A stretch of DNA of 64,000 nucleotides from Thraustochytrium sp. TN22 (Eukaryota; Sar; Bigyra; Thraustochytrida; Thraustochytriidae). The position numbers were made by a program, and so were the translations under genes. The notes beneath the pieces were generated by a model. It saw only the letters and a program-made list of their open reading frames with translations. It was not told the origin of the DNA and searched no databases. Where the stretch lies: NCBI GenBank assembly GCA_013306675.1, contig JABLUY010000010.1:246487-310486 (forward strand), in the 5' to 3' direction. Shown here in pieces: positions 42,101 through 50,784 of this stretch; position 1 is the first letter of the stretch; each line of letters begins with the position of its first letter.

Positions 42101-45100
42101 CTCCCTGGAGTGCACGGGGGGCGCCAACACGCACGACGAGATCACCTGCATTATCCCTGCTTCTCAGGGCACTGGCCTCTCCGTCGTCGTCAACGTGCGC
42201 AGCCAGCGTGCCACGGCCAGCTCGCTCTTCTCCTACCTGCCGCCCGAGATCGCGTCCTTCACGCCGCTCGTGGCGCCTACCTCGGCGCTCAGCAGTTCCA
42301 CGGGTGCGCCGCTCTACCTGACCCTCACGGGCGACAACTTCGGTAACGACGACCTCGAGCTGCGCTTCGTTTCCCTGGACGGCACCATCAACCTGCTCGT
42401 TGCGCAGCGCGACTCGTCTGCCAACATCACCTCGGCCGGCTACCGCATCGCCACCTACTCGCACACCTCCTTTTCGGTTCGCCTTCCGCCGTACCGCGGC
42501 AAGGACCTGCAGATCGTGCTCACTGTGGCCGGCCAGTCTGTCACGGCAACCGAACTCTTTTCCTACAACGCTCCGGCCGTTGGCTCGGTGGCGGTCATGG
42601 GCGGCGACGGCACCTTTACGGACGTCTCGTCGGGGGCCACGGGCCAGATCAACGTCAACATCTTCCCCACCTCGTATGTGCGCGGCAGCGCCGCCACCGA
42701 CCTCGGCAGCGGCGGCCGCCGCGCGCGCCGCGCCCTCGCCACGGGCGCGCGCTTGCTGCGGGCCCCCAACGACACGGTGGTCTGCGAGGTCTCTTCCACC
42801 TACCGCGGCTATGCCTGGATCACGCGCACCTACGATGTTTACGAAAGCGGCGCCTTTCTTCGCGAGACCGAGGTGTTCGCGAACGAGTACTGCGACGGCG
42901 ACGCGGCCGTCCTCGTCAGCTCGGCCGGCGGCATCGAGGAGCATGCCGAGCTGGCGCGCGAGGACGCCGGCTGCGCCGTCCCGCTGCTCATCATCTCCGA
43001 GAACGTGGCCATGACACCGCTCACCCTCGAGGGCGTCGGCTTTTTGGCCAACGCCTCCTGCTGCGGCGACGACTCCTTCTGGGCCGTCGGCGTCGAGCAG
43101 GACTGCAGCTGCTCGGCGCTCGCCGTCAATCGCGCGCTCTTCACCGTTGGCGACCGCTACAGTATGTACCTGGTGAACGACCTGCAGGAGCTCTACGTGT
43201 CGCTGCCGGTCGACTCGGCCGAGGAGCTCGCTTCGCAGACCGCCTTTAACTTTCCGCGCTGGGGCCCGACCTTCATTTCGCTCGACGAGCGATCGCTCGA
43301 GGACACGGCGTCCGGCCCTACCTCAGGCTGCTTTGAGTTCGAGCCGTATTCGGACTACGCGGCGCGCCGCAACGAAGCCGTGCTGCTCTATGGCACAGCC
43401 GAGGACGTCTATCGCAAGTGCCTAGTCAAGGCCCTCATGACGCTCACCGGCGATAACTTTTCCAACCAGCTGGCCAACGCCACCAACGACCTGCAAATCA
43501 CCTTCCTCGACCTCACCACTGGTGCGGAGTACCTGGCGGCCACCACCTCCTCGGTCGGAGACCACAACGAGTACTGCACCGAGTCGGACGGTTGCTCGCA
43601 TGACCACACCGCCATCACGTTCCAGATCCCGCCCGGCTCCGGCATCAACCTGGTCATTCTGCTCAAGGTCGGCAACCAGGTCACCTACGCGGAGGTGGTC
43701 GGCTCCAACGCCACGGCGGCGGAGGACCGCTACGTGCGCTTCAACTACCTGGCGCCTTCGCTCACCAGCGCCACCCCTGGCACGCTTCAGGGCGACAGCT
43801 ACGAGTTCGCCGACGCGGCCGGCGGCGAGTCGGTCGAGTTTCGCGGCGCGAACTTTGGTGGTGTCTACGCCAACACCACCATCTACATTGACGGCCGAAT
43901 CTGCCCTCAGTCCACCTGGCGCAGCCCAGATGAGGACATCGACGATGGCCTGCCCTTCCTCTCCTGCACGCCCGACACGGACGTTGTCGGCCCGCGCAAC
44001 CTCTTCGTCTGCGTCTCGGACCAGGCTTCGCGTCAGTGGGCTGCGCAGCGCGACCCGTCCCTGCTCCTCGAGGCCGACCGTGTGCGCGCCGCGAGCGAGA
44101 CCTCGGTGCTCTCCGACGAGGACCAGCTGCAGATCGACCAGCTCCACGACCTGGTCGGCTCCTACTTCAACACGCGCTGCAAGTCCTACTCCACATCGTC
44201 TGGCACCGTCCTTGGCACCTACGGTGGCCTCTACCAGGTCTGCGCCGACTGCCCCTCGGGCGCGCTCTGCGAGAAGGGCGACGCCCCCTACACGGACCCT
44301 TACTCGGCGCCCGGCTACTACCGCCTGGATGTAGATGTCTGGCGCGACGACGGCATCACCGTCACGGAGCGCGCAGAGCTGCGCTGCCCGACGGAGCGCT
44401 GGGACCGCGACTCCATCTCGGACTATCCGGCCGCTGTCCTCGAGGAGACCTGCTCCGACTACGTGGCGTGCCAGCCGGCCGAGGCCTGCGACGGCGCCAA
44501 CGAGTGCTCCGACGCCTACCGCTACGCCTACGACAAGTGCGTCGCGGTGCGCGGCGCCGCCGGCTACAACAACACCTGCCGCACCGTCCAGGACCCCTTC
44601 ACCGGCATCTACAAGGGTGTCGACGCCGACTGCAACCCGGACCCATCCTCGGAGTGCTCGCCCAACTCCCCGGAGAACTGCGCCACGTGTGTTGTGTCCT
44701 TTGACGGCGAGTACAACGCTGGTGACGAGGCGCCGATCGGCACGTGCACGTGCGCCATGCCGCAGCGCTGCGCGCTCTGCACGCTCAACACGCACTACCG
44801 CCTCAACAACCGCTGCCAGGAGTGCCCGGACAACGTCTGGATGATCGGTGTCGCCTTTGCCCTCCTCATTGTCGGTGCCATCGTCGCCGGCTACTACTTC
44901 AACAAGCACAACCTCAACCTCGCCCTGCTCGCCATCGGCATCGACTTTGCCCAGGTGCTTTCCGTCTTCTCCGCCGTCAACCTGCGCTGGCCCGCTGCCT
45001 TTGAGCGCTTCCTCTCCTTCTTCTCCTTTCTCTCGCTCAACATCGACATCATCGGCATCGAGTGCGTCGTACCCACCTTCGAATATGAGACCAAGTGGTG

Positions 45101-46559
45101 GCTCTCGCAGTCCATGCCGCTCGTCGTCCTCGGCGTCCTCATCCTCGTGCATCTTGGCTACACTGCCTACAAGCTGCGCCGCCGCTCCTCCAAGCGCGTG
45201 CGCCTCGGCTCGCACGTTGCGCGCCTCGTTGCCATCTACCTCATCATCGTCTACATTGCCTACATTGCCGTCACGCGCAAGGCGCTCGAGATCTTCGACT
45301 GCACCGAGCTTCCCGAGTCGGACGGCTACACGTACACCTCCTTTACCTCGCTCTCCTGCGATGGAGGCTCCCTCTGCCGCTGCGGCGACCCCGGCGGCGT
45401 CCAACAGCGCCTCGTCCCGCTCGCCGCCTTCTTCCTCATCGTCTACACCATCGGCTTTCCGGTCTTCGTGTACCTTTCCATCCGCCGCCATCGCGACGTG
45501 GTGGAGGAGGACCAGTACCTGCGCGCGCACGGCGTCGGCGACACGCGCGAGTCCGGCCCGCGCACCTATGATTTCCGCAAGTCCTTTTCCACGCTCTACG
45601 TCTCCTTCAAGCCCAGCAAGCAGACCTGGGTCGTCCTCATCATCCTGCGCAAGGCCTTCATCGCCTGCTGTGCGCTCCTCCTTCGGGCCAACGTCGTGGC
45701 CGTCCTCTCCATGATCATCCTCGTCCTCTTCGGCTCCTTTGTCCTCACCTCGCTTCACCGTCCGTACATGAGCAACGGCGAGCGCAGCGCCGTTCTCAAG
45801 GAGCTCGACGACCTTGCCACCAAGGGTCTCGACGACCCCAAGTACCAAAAGTACACCATCCTCCAGCGCCGCGTCACCGAATCCGTCAAGGTCCACCACG
45901 AGATGGAGCTCCGGGCTCAACACAACCAGCACGCCACGCGCTTCAACCTGGGCGACGATGAGGACAAGGCCTTGAGCCGCATGGCGCGCCGCAACCGCCG
46001 CCGCCGCAACGCCGCCGACTTCTTCTTCGACTACAACTCTGTCGAGCTCGCGCTCCTCGGCTCCGCCATTCTCATTTGCCTCGGCGGCATCCTCATTCAG
46101 TCCATGTACGGCGACTCCAACCTCGACGGCCAGCGCGGCATCCTCTCTGCCCTCCTGATCACCCTCATCATCCTCACCATCCTATACTACGCCACTGCCG
46201 TCCTCTCGGAGCTCTTCCCCACCATCTTCTCCAAGTACACCAAGTACCTGCAGCGCCGCAAGCCCGAGGACCACAAGGTCGAGGACCTCGACGAGGACCT
46301 CAGCCTCTCCACCAACCCCATTTTCCTCCCGGATCCTTCCGTGCGTGCCACCGACCCGCGCCTCCGCACCGAGTTTGACCAGCGCGAGCAGGAGCTTGAG
46401 CGCATCACCGCTCAGAACCAGTCCCTGCGCGATGAGCTCCGCCGCCAGAAGCAGGAGGACCAGCAGCGCAATGACGGCACCGACACCGGTCTCTTTGAAG
46501 AGGACAGCCGTGGCACCGGAGGCAAGCGCCGCCAGTTCTCTTTCCGCAAGCCACTTTAA
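33162..46559 (+). CDS. Giant multi-domain surface protein: C-type lectin, Cys-rich, cadherin, IPT/TIG, multi-pass C-terminus
   Basis: 4465 residues, intronless. It opens with a signal peptide (MAAQVLVLAAVLWSVAAGA). Residues ~27-163 form a C-type lectin domain with six Cys, a Ca-site-like EPDN and WHDQRCDD. Residues ~165-430 are Cys-rich ephrin-receptor/GCC2-GCC3-like repeats (CPAGTYRSTSGG, CPAGYYCEGG). About ten cadherin-like repeats follow, marked by DxND boundaries such as SDVNDAPAF (~641), TDINDAPVF (~782) and TDENDAPVF (~1407), up to ~1850. Some fifteen IPT/TIG domains, marked by ITGTNFG-type strands, run to ~3570. A second Cys-rich stretch precedes several membrane helices from ~3893 (VWMIGVAFALLIVGAIVAGY). 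The cytoplasmic tail has a coiled coil near 4410-4440. Adhesion or reception at the cell surface is inferred. Confidence 0.9.
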   Translation: MAAQVLVLAAVLWSVAAGAHGALPTVCEGSGYAAALGRCYRLKAPANALMWFEARDDCAAESSLLTSLHTAEETAHVASLCGTQSCWAGLYQLQGQTTAWQWLTEESYSYTEWASGEPDNGGVAEDGYSSTGQDCMSVETDGLWHDQRCDDTRAYVCMKAALCPAGSYLSQAYAPWASQNADCTLCPAGTYRSTSGGVGLDACTPCPAGTVGAAGRASVCTEACPQGYYCLSGTVKDASAAAGGPQPCPMGTYGWTTGLSLAAHCRQCDPGFYCPSEGSTTATAAPCTAGRCGFAGQTDGSCSESCPAGYYCEGGDACPAATKYDGSSPDVATVAKECGGTGVYCPAGSTAPTDVDTGYYTIGASATTRDSQALCEPGYYCSGGQRLKCPAGYYRADYGGTSSAQCSPCETGYLCPTLGDYVNTSPQSVNCWESALIDLLKADDPATYDISGLRNIMVYCPAASGRPVVASDGYYTTPNNSANNNNRQAQEACTSEYVCYLGGRYSLATWGTSACRSSDGAAATVGEMESASAVVYDTLGANIYANAPEPAASYDIVYSLSNLAYIDSSDASCTPNTAAKNGNVFVVDSATGVLSLADDSLNYEVCLPELDIRYTLNVVAEVSFEGTLLSTITCLVTVTVSDVNDAPAFYDFSASEDVELPSGDTANIPVYYRVIEEDVMQNVPVAACSGTSCGGFVSPSSTPELLVSDEDYAAILTYRIVNETSDMHFKIDPCSGLLSARGARQIDYATQNYYEFLISVTDDGNGDSLSTITSYALVKIWVTDINDAPVFLYTETGCNLPDSNSSDVGEGGSGEELMFMLSISEAAGENDAVALTDLVGLPLDASQPITIDDVPMTPAGQDGLLPLVSDADGDALTFQIVTNDADAFKIDSADGITLRASLAGAQAFDFESSKRYYYLEIEVRDGRQGVASAQLCIEITDANDAPSFASSDKTFYILENQAGHVCLEPTGECTVGAGVSATDQDGDSGDVITFALTETHGGLFSIDETTGLITVASPGLDFEDGPTSLSGGTNRGYVMGVTATSGGGSLPGGDAVSTTYVTVFVVNVNEPPVISAETLLQDWTFPGNWPAGVVLPFEIAVDDPDNVDIVVNNELLEKQTHTYTNVDGYGGNSYFQVATRESTEVPGTYVGRVTIVQSPAAVTDNALVDFRVRVLDNGAPDIGEVFYDVDVTLADVNDAPSFSVSQHVLTAAENSDFVSGTINLASDPDADDASLLTYEVVEGNGAIFFEIESVVTGGFKVKKREFYAGTSNEVVLNYELSTKEWTLTVRVSDLGPSTSIGALCDSSASAAVRAAQCGSGARCVSDRCHQVCFDATPMDGGSPDVLASDQQAAIPTNGSTWYMCPYAYDWFKSDRSGTKYVEHTTELSGVMTDPFVESDTINVIVQITDENDAPVFTNCSRLAFSVLSNMQTSDQTVASLDLLESLSYDQDSLNSGSVVDFAYVLTSINASNYFTFDDALGLVYQAQTDGTIAEGEVFALNLEVQDPSDSALSDSCDFYVTVVDINTAPDVDMTMLAARLNSVSEDAASGFVVVSSLNDAALLQDPDDGETWTFSTTTNSYFDIDEDTGQITVGASTYSYEASSSHSYDLVVRVRDSKGADGVVTITIPITDVNESPRFVTNTVTISVLETIAQDAVVDEVSNRVSDPDTYATTAPGDWHTLTYSIQSCGPTSACPFALDAATGTLTVGDASLIDYESGITAFTVRVRATDPLNLYAETVYTIRITDVNEPPQFVSSLTVEVTEGDDLAGSAIFDMQAVVTDPDAGDEPYNLIYTLLSGTDNFEIINGQLFGKNDFVVDFEDSQQFQVGVRVTDSGSNTIENDITVNVANVNDVTITAVSPNAASAFACDGVTEVTITGTNFGLKVPTAAHQNELTVTYTNRKTGIQYTCANARFQTPGDNSVLLCDAPIGIGADFDWIVTVAVSGGLIAGDASPTFRTSALSYSPPIITAVSGATALSTAGSQTVTLSGTCFGTQADYAGNGGFDTTPDTSVRYCTASSGTCYTPSSCSMLASGDLTCTTVPGLGADLSWVVRIAGTESDAFSAGSHGLPSFSALSVTEFPSDGDLPIVITGTNFGSTQDAPDLVEALLLFDGGSSGASAAASATYALLDCAVTSDYVEITCTGIEPGMGKDMQLFITFDGLTNVNNTVLTLSYEVPVLTGFRGEAVTEGSTVGGQQIKIDGSGFGAACGSLKSSAASSAETESCPLMTVTYTRGSTRVSDATPIVYTPDCVVRNDALVVCVTEPGSGAGHTWSFNFGGHAGVVAPAGTTTAYARPTVGTYQGDGAKDASTVGGQLVILRGSNFGPYNGAVVEAFYGPEDNPDEFMADDAGTRIQCTVVTAHEVMHCYTVAGAGDELSWTVFVDGQQSRVETTSYGDPIISGLSLTTFNVDGGDALVITGVNFGPEEYSDEFLESVTYGPEVNPEAYNITSTCAVVSHTSITCETIAGIGEDLFWTLTVKGQTYSSTTAVAGSSYTPLALRSDPTTAGNKISTEGNYKMYIDVDGLPVCDPQAIITILFGAQTFSVGSVFDLSQSSVTPVTLATHCASDTSAAQRRVSFTVPALATYDRSPEVGLKVTSKRFSGTFYSSTYEFEYGAPVLSSVYAEPTDNGNGELRVTLAGQNFCANTQCCQTYMNGEAVVEETHTHTTITLTAAVDGAVVQVRCGSRYSEELFVATTNPFVYKALDQDGVSVADRVYETDQSAGTEIIDLFGINFGADTPSVKVGDFAAELISHETVSCSASGAPSLGESGQCHKTRIRVPSGAGRSNGIVLTTFGGLESTADSSYEFVVYRAPAILTWALENDATTAPTNGGMLLTVTGTNFGAASTGVLELYQRTTVADEFFVFETTFTLVGLFSSCTWSHSQVVCPVPPGEGVGLEILLTAADQDTRSNAAAAGLSPSLSYSAPTISGISLTASRTVGGDTLTITGTNFGRPYLASCADLLQEDCAPLRPRITIGSLECTGGANTHDEITCIIPASQGTGLSVVVNVRSQRATASSLFSYLPPEIASFTPLVAPTSALSSSTGAPLYLTLTGDNFGNDDLELRFVSLDGTINLLVAQRDSSANITSAGYRIATYSHTSFSVRLPPYRGKDLQIVLTVAGQSVTATELFSYNAPAVGSVAVMGGDGTFTDVSSGATGQINVNIFPTSYVRGSAATDLGSGGRRARRALATGARLLRAPNDTVVCEVSSTYRGYAWITRTYDVYESGAFLRETEVFANEYCDGDAAVLVSSAGGIEEHAELAREDAGCAVPLLIISENVAMTPLTLEGVGFLANASCCGDDSFWAVGVEQDCSCSALAVNRALFTVGDRYSMYLVNDLQELYVSLPVDSAEELASQTAFNFPRWGPTFISLDERSLEDTASGPTSGCFEFEPYSDYAARRNEAVLLYGTAEDVYRKCLVKALMTLTGDNFSNQLANATNDLQITFLDLTTGAEYLAATTSSVGDHNEYCTESDGCSHDHTAITFQIPPGSGINLVILLKVGNQVTYAEVVGSNATAAEDRYVRFNYLAPSLTSATPGTLQGDSYEFADAAGGESVEFRGANFGGVYANTTIYIDGRICPQSTWRSPDEDIDDGLPFLSCTPDTDVVGPRNLFVCVSDQASRQWAAQRDPSLLLEADRVRAASETSVLSDEDQLQIDQLHDLVGSYFNTRCKSYSTSSGTVLGTYGGLYQVCADCPSGALCEKGDAPYTDPYSAPGYYRLDVDVWRDDGITVTERAELRCPTERWDRDSISDYPAAVLEETCSDYVACQPAEACDGANECSDAYRYAYDKCVAVRGAAGYNNTCRTVQDPFTGIYKGVDADCNPDPSSECSPNSPENCATCVVSFDGEYNAGDEAPIGTCTCAMPQRCALCTLNTHYRLNNRCQECPDNVWMIGVAFALLIVGAIVAGYYFNKHNLNLALLAIGIDFAQVLSVFSAVNLRWPAAFERFLSFFSFLSLNIDIIGIECVVPTFEYETKWWLSQSMPLVVLGVLILVHLGYTAYKLRRRSSKRVRLGSHVARLVAIYLIIVYIAYIAVTRKALEIFDCTELPESDGYTYTSFTSLSCDGGSLCRCGDPGGVQQRLVPLAAFFLIVYTIGFPVFVYLSIRRHRDVVEEDQYLRAHGVGDTRESGPRTYDFRKSFSTLYVSFKPSKQTWVVLIILRKAFIACCALLLRANVVAVLSMIILVLFGSFVLTSLHRPYMSNGERSAVLKELDDLATKGLDDPKYQKYTILQRRVTESVKVHHEMELRAQHNQHATRFNLGDDEDKALSRMARRNRRRRNAADFFFDYNSVELALLGSAILICLGGILIQSMYGDSNLDGQRGILSALLITLIILTILYYATAVLSELFPTIFSKYTKYLQRRKPEDHKVEDLDEDLSLSTNPIFLPDPSVRATDPRLRTEFDQREQELERITAQNQSLRDELRRQKQEDQQRNDGTDTGLFEEDSRGTGGKRRQFSFRKPL

Positions 46560-47207
46560 GCACACACCGAGCGCACGCGCAAAAGCGCACGCGCATGTGT
46601 TCTCTTTGTGAGACGGGAAAGGGAGGAGAAAGGTGATGGGGTAGAAAGATGGCCACGAGATCGATGTGTGCTCCTCCTCCCCCTTTCCTTTGTTTGCTTC
46701 GTCTTCCATTCTCTCTTTTATGTTCATGTTTTCTTCTGTGACGATTGCCATGTTGCGCTGACGATGAGCGTCCCGCGGAGGCCGAAGAGTTAGCCGTCCG
46801 AGCTAGCTAAGCCAGCTCTAGCTAGAGCAAGCTGGCTTGAGCCGTCCAAGCGCTGGCCGCCCTACTCCCTTCCTTCTGCACAACCTCGAGTGCCACCGCC
46901 ACTGGCAGCCCAGCGCCACACTGCCACGAGTGACTCACTGTCAGCCCGGCTGCAGTCACTGAGACAAAAGGAGAAAAAAGTGGGGGGAAAGCGAACCGTG
47001 ACCTCACACGCAGCCTGCCCAAGGCTCGACGCACAGTCGACGCACGGAATCCTCGCGGTGGCTGTGCGACAGGGCATCGCGCGGCACCCGCAAGGCGACG
47101 ACTGAGTACGTCGCGGATCCGCCTCGCGCGTCGCGCCCCCGCGACGCAGGCGCAAGCAAGCGCAAGCGCAGGCGCAAGCGCAGGGGCAAACCCGGTTTGC
47201 CAGCACG
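46560..47207. other. Intergenic region (giant gene / LRR-ROCO gene)
   Basis: About 650 bp. A T-rich stretch near 46670-46740 fits the 3' end of the giant gene. A GAGCTAGCTAAGCC...CTAGCTAGAGC cluster lies at 46800-46828, CACTGGCAG near 46901, and a GCAAGCGCAGGC repeat at ~47150-47185 just before the next start. No gene is recognised. Confidence 0.5.
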
Positions 47208-50200
47208 ATGCGCTGGTGCGAGTCCGCTACGCTGGCCGCTCAGGCCATCCGGGACGGCGAGAACGAAGTTGGCCTCACAAGCCGCAGCAACTCGGTATGG
47301 GGCGCGCGCACGCTTGCCGCCGCGCTGCTCGGCAATTGTACCCTTGTCAGGCTATCGTACGTGCGCGCTTGTGGCTGCAGAGCCATTGAGCAGGTCAAAC
47401 TGATACACATGCATTGAGTCTCTCTCCCCCAGGCTCGCCGACAACTGGATGGGCGAAGCAGGCACGCAGAGGCTTGCCGAGGCCCTTCGAGCCAATGGCA
47501 CGCTCCGTGAGCTCAAGTACGTCATGCGAGACCCGCCAGTGGCGTGCATGCATGCAGCTGAGCTGCCTGCCTGCCTGCCTGCCTGCCTGCCAAAAAGGAC
47601 TGCAGCGACTGACCGAGATTTTGGCGTCCGCGCTTCCGCTTTTTGTTTTGCTGCTTCGTCAGTCTAGAGGACAATGACGTGGGCCCCAGGGGTGCCAAGG
47701 CGCTCGCACAGGCGCTGCAGACCTGCCAAGCAATAGAAGATCTCAAGTACGTCCTGGGCCTGGTCGCCATCGCATTCGTCCGCCATGCAGGTCAAACGTC
47801 TCACGCACATTTGCCGTGTACGCTGCAGCCTCGACTTCAATAAGCTGGGCGCGCGCGGCGTCGTCGCACTCGGCAAGGCGCTGCACGGCGACGCGCTCGG
47901 TCTCAAGACGCTCCGGTACGTGACATCAGGAGGTGCGGCGCCTTTGTGAAAGTGACTCTGCCTGACCGTGACGTTATTTATAGCCTCCGCGGCAACCACA
48001 TGGGAAACCAAGGAACCGCCGCGCTCGCTGAGGCGCTGAAAGCCAATACGGCGCTCACGGAGCTCGAGTGCGTTCAAACCAACGACTGGGCCAGCGAACA
48101 AATGGGCTCGTGCGCTTCGCCAGCCCGTCGCTGTCGATCTCACAATCAGGCTCACTGACCTTTCTCGGCGTGCCATCGCGCTTGTGTGCGTGCAGCCTGC
48201 AGCAGAACGCGATTGGCGACCAGGGCGCCGAGGCGCTCGCAACGATGCTACAGAGCAACGCCTTCTTGCGCAAGCTCAAGTACGTGCACACCTTGTTCAG
48301 TTGTGTCGAGACGAGACGAGACGAGACGAGACGAGACGAGAAACGTTTGGCTAATGCAATTCTGCAGCCTCGGCAACAACGAGATTGGGCCTCACGGCGC
48401 CCAGGCCCTTGGCGGTGCGCTTGAGGCCAACCAGGCACTCACACACCTCAGCCTCACCACCAATGACATTGGCAACGTGGGCGCGCAGAGGCTCGCATGC
48501 GCGCTGGGAACAAATGAAAGCCTCGTGCGGCTCGAGTACGTTTACGTGCCCGCTCCCTGTCTTTACGACCTTGAGCGCCGCAGACTGACTCAGACTGTGA
48601 GAATGGAAAGCGTGGAATGGAATGACGTTTCAGACCCAGGCATTATCGCAACTCTACGGGACGCGCTGGCACGTAACAGCAGCGCGAACGCGCTCGACGG
48701 GGTCCCTTGTGACATGCCGACCTGGCAACGAGCTGTTCAAAGCGTCCTCGACGGATGCGAGCGACGCCCGTGGGGGCGCGTCAAGATCACGGTCGTCGGC
48801 AACAGCGCCATGGGGAAGTCCTCCACGGTGCGCTCGCTGCTGGGCAAGGACGCCGTTCTGGAGCACCTCTCCACCGAGATGGCGCACATCCAGCGCACAC
48901 GCGCGGAGGACTGGGCCGTCGTCCCGGACGACCGCGGCGAATTTGAGGCCCTCGTGCGCACGGCCGCCGCGCGCCTCCTCCGGTCCAAGGGGCACAGCTA
49001 CCCGGGCAATCGGGCGCGGGGCTCGGTCGGCCGGCGACTGTCGCGAGCCCTGCGCGGGTCTCGCGGGCGTCGCGACGCGCAGGTGACCATGGCAGCCAAG
49101 CCGCTCGACCCGCAGCCGGAGAGCCCCTTCTCGGCGCATCGACCGCTTGTCCCGCGCGACGAGGCAGCTCGTAGATTCGCTCTCACGGAGCAGGATCTGA
49201 GCCGTCTGCGCGGCGAAGACGGCGAGCACGATGCTCTGAGCTTCACGATTTGGGACCACGGCGGCCAGGAGGTATTTTACGCGCTGCATCACGTCTTCCT
49301 CACGGACCTGGGCCTGTACCTGGTGGTCTTTGACATGCGCGAAGTCGTGGACAAGGCGAAGCGGCCGGCCGCCATGGATAAGCTTCGGTTCTGGCTCGGC
49401 AGCATCGCACTGCACGCGCCAAACGCTCCCATCTTCCTCGTCGGCACCTTTCGCGACCAAGTGCACGATCTGCGCGCCGTGGACCGCGCGCTGCGCAAGC
49501 ACCTGCGTCCCGCCTCGCTGCGCAGACTCGTGCGTCCGCCCGCAGGCGCCATGGCGCATCTCTTCTTCCCACTCGACAATGTCAGCCCAGACCCGGACCG
49601 CGCTGCGCTGCTTCGAGCCGCCGTGGTCGCCACGGCCGCCGCGCAGCCCTACGTCCACGAGTCCGTGCCGCTCGCGTGGATCAAGGTCCTTGACGACCTC
49701 CTGGACGATGGCCAGCCATTTGTGCCGTACGACCATCTCCTGGGCATCGCCGCCGACTACGACCGCTCTCCGCAGGACGTGGCCAGCATGCTCCGTTTCT
49801 TCCACGGACTCGGCGTCCTCGTGCACCTCGATGCATCTGAGGACCTCAAGCGCCTCGTCGTCGTCGATCCGCAGTGGCTCCTCGACCAGCTCGCGCAGGT
49901 TATTTGTGCCGACACCCACGCTGATCGCATTGCCGCCGCCTTGCAGCCACACATGCTGCCGGCCTTTACTCGCCTGCGCCGCGATTCCATCGCCTCGCGC
50001 CAGCTCCTTGATGAGCTCTGGCCGGCGGACCGCTCACAGCGCAACTTCCTCGTCGCCTTCATGAGCGCCAACGCGTTGCTCTGCCGCTGGCCCCCCACGC
50101 CCGGTGCTCAAGACCGGGAGGATCAGCTCTTCCTCGTCACGGGACTCCTCGCCCTGGCGCCGGCAGCCCTCGACCTCGGCGACTTTTGCCGTGGGCTTAC

Positions 50201-50783
50201 CTGCGAGCTCGACTTTGGTGCGCTCTCGCTACCCAACGGAGTCTTCCACCGCCTCGTCGCGCAGTGCGCCGCCCTCGCGCCTGCGACACCCGATGCCTGC
50301 ACGCTTGCACGCGAGCGCGCTCTTCTTCGTCTCGAGGATGGCCTTTTCTTGCTCGAGGCCGATCATCACGTCCTGCGCATCTGTGCCAGCCACGACGCCC
50401 CGCGGCCCATGCCGTTGCTCCACCAGGTGCTCACGCTCCTTCGCGAGCAGCTCGCTGTCCACTTTTCCCGCCTCCAGTGGGAGCTCCTCCTGATCAGCCC
50501 CGTCACGGGCGCAGCCGTGCTCTACGCCGCGCTTCACGACGTGTGGGCGCCCGACGCTGACCGCCGTCTTCAAACACACGTCCAGGTTGGCGACGCCAAG
50601 CACCTCACTGTGAGTCGCCCGCATCGTCGTGCTCCACGCCACGTCCAGCTCCGCGACTTTGATCCCTTTTTCTTGGCGGAGTCTGTCTTCTCGATGATGA
50701 TCACCATCATCATCATCATCATCACGCCGACGACGCTCATGTACCTTTTCGCAAGTGATCGAAGCTTTTGGTTTTTAGCTTAG
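47208..50783 (+). CDS. LRR-ROCO (Roc-COR) GTPase, eight exons
   Basis: Exons: 47208-47356, 47433-47516, 47663-47746, 47829-47915, 47984-48067, 48196-48279, 48368-48535 and 48611-50783. Together they give 970 residues. All introns are GT-AG in phase 2, six beginning GTACGT and one GTGCGT. Each short exon is 84 nt (one 87, one 168) and codes one or two ribonuclease-inhibitor-type LRRs (LADNWMGEAGTQRLAEALRA). Exon 8 holds a Ras-of-complex GTPase: P-loop VGNSAMGKSS (Gly310 to Ser317), switch DHGGQEVFYALHHVFL near 461 and FLVGTFRDQ as G4. A COR-like region (RFFHGLGVLVHLD, DPQWLLDQLAQVI) follows. No kinase domain is seen. The last ~25 residues include an Ile run from an ATC repeat, so the exact C-terminus is uncertain. 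Upstream exons could also exist. Confidence 0.87.
48308..48341. repeat. (ACGAG)n pentanucleotide repeat in ROCO intron 6
   Basis: About six ACGAG units within intron 48280-48367. Intron 2 also holds a (CTGC)n run at ~47565-47592. Confidence 0.85.
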
Positions 50784-50784
50784 A

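Noticed and set aside
43422-45932. Long minus-strand frame of over 800 codons within the giant gene
   Set aside because: It is antisense to the membrane and Cys-rich region of the surface protein and shows no domain. GC-rich third positions keep the antisense frame open.
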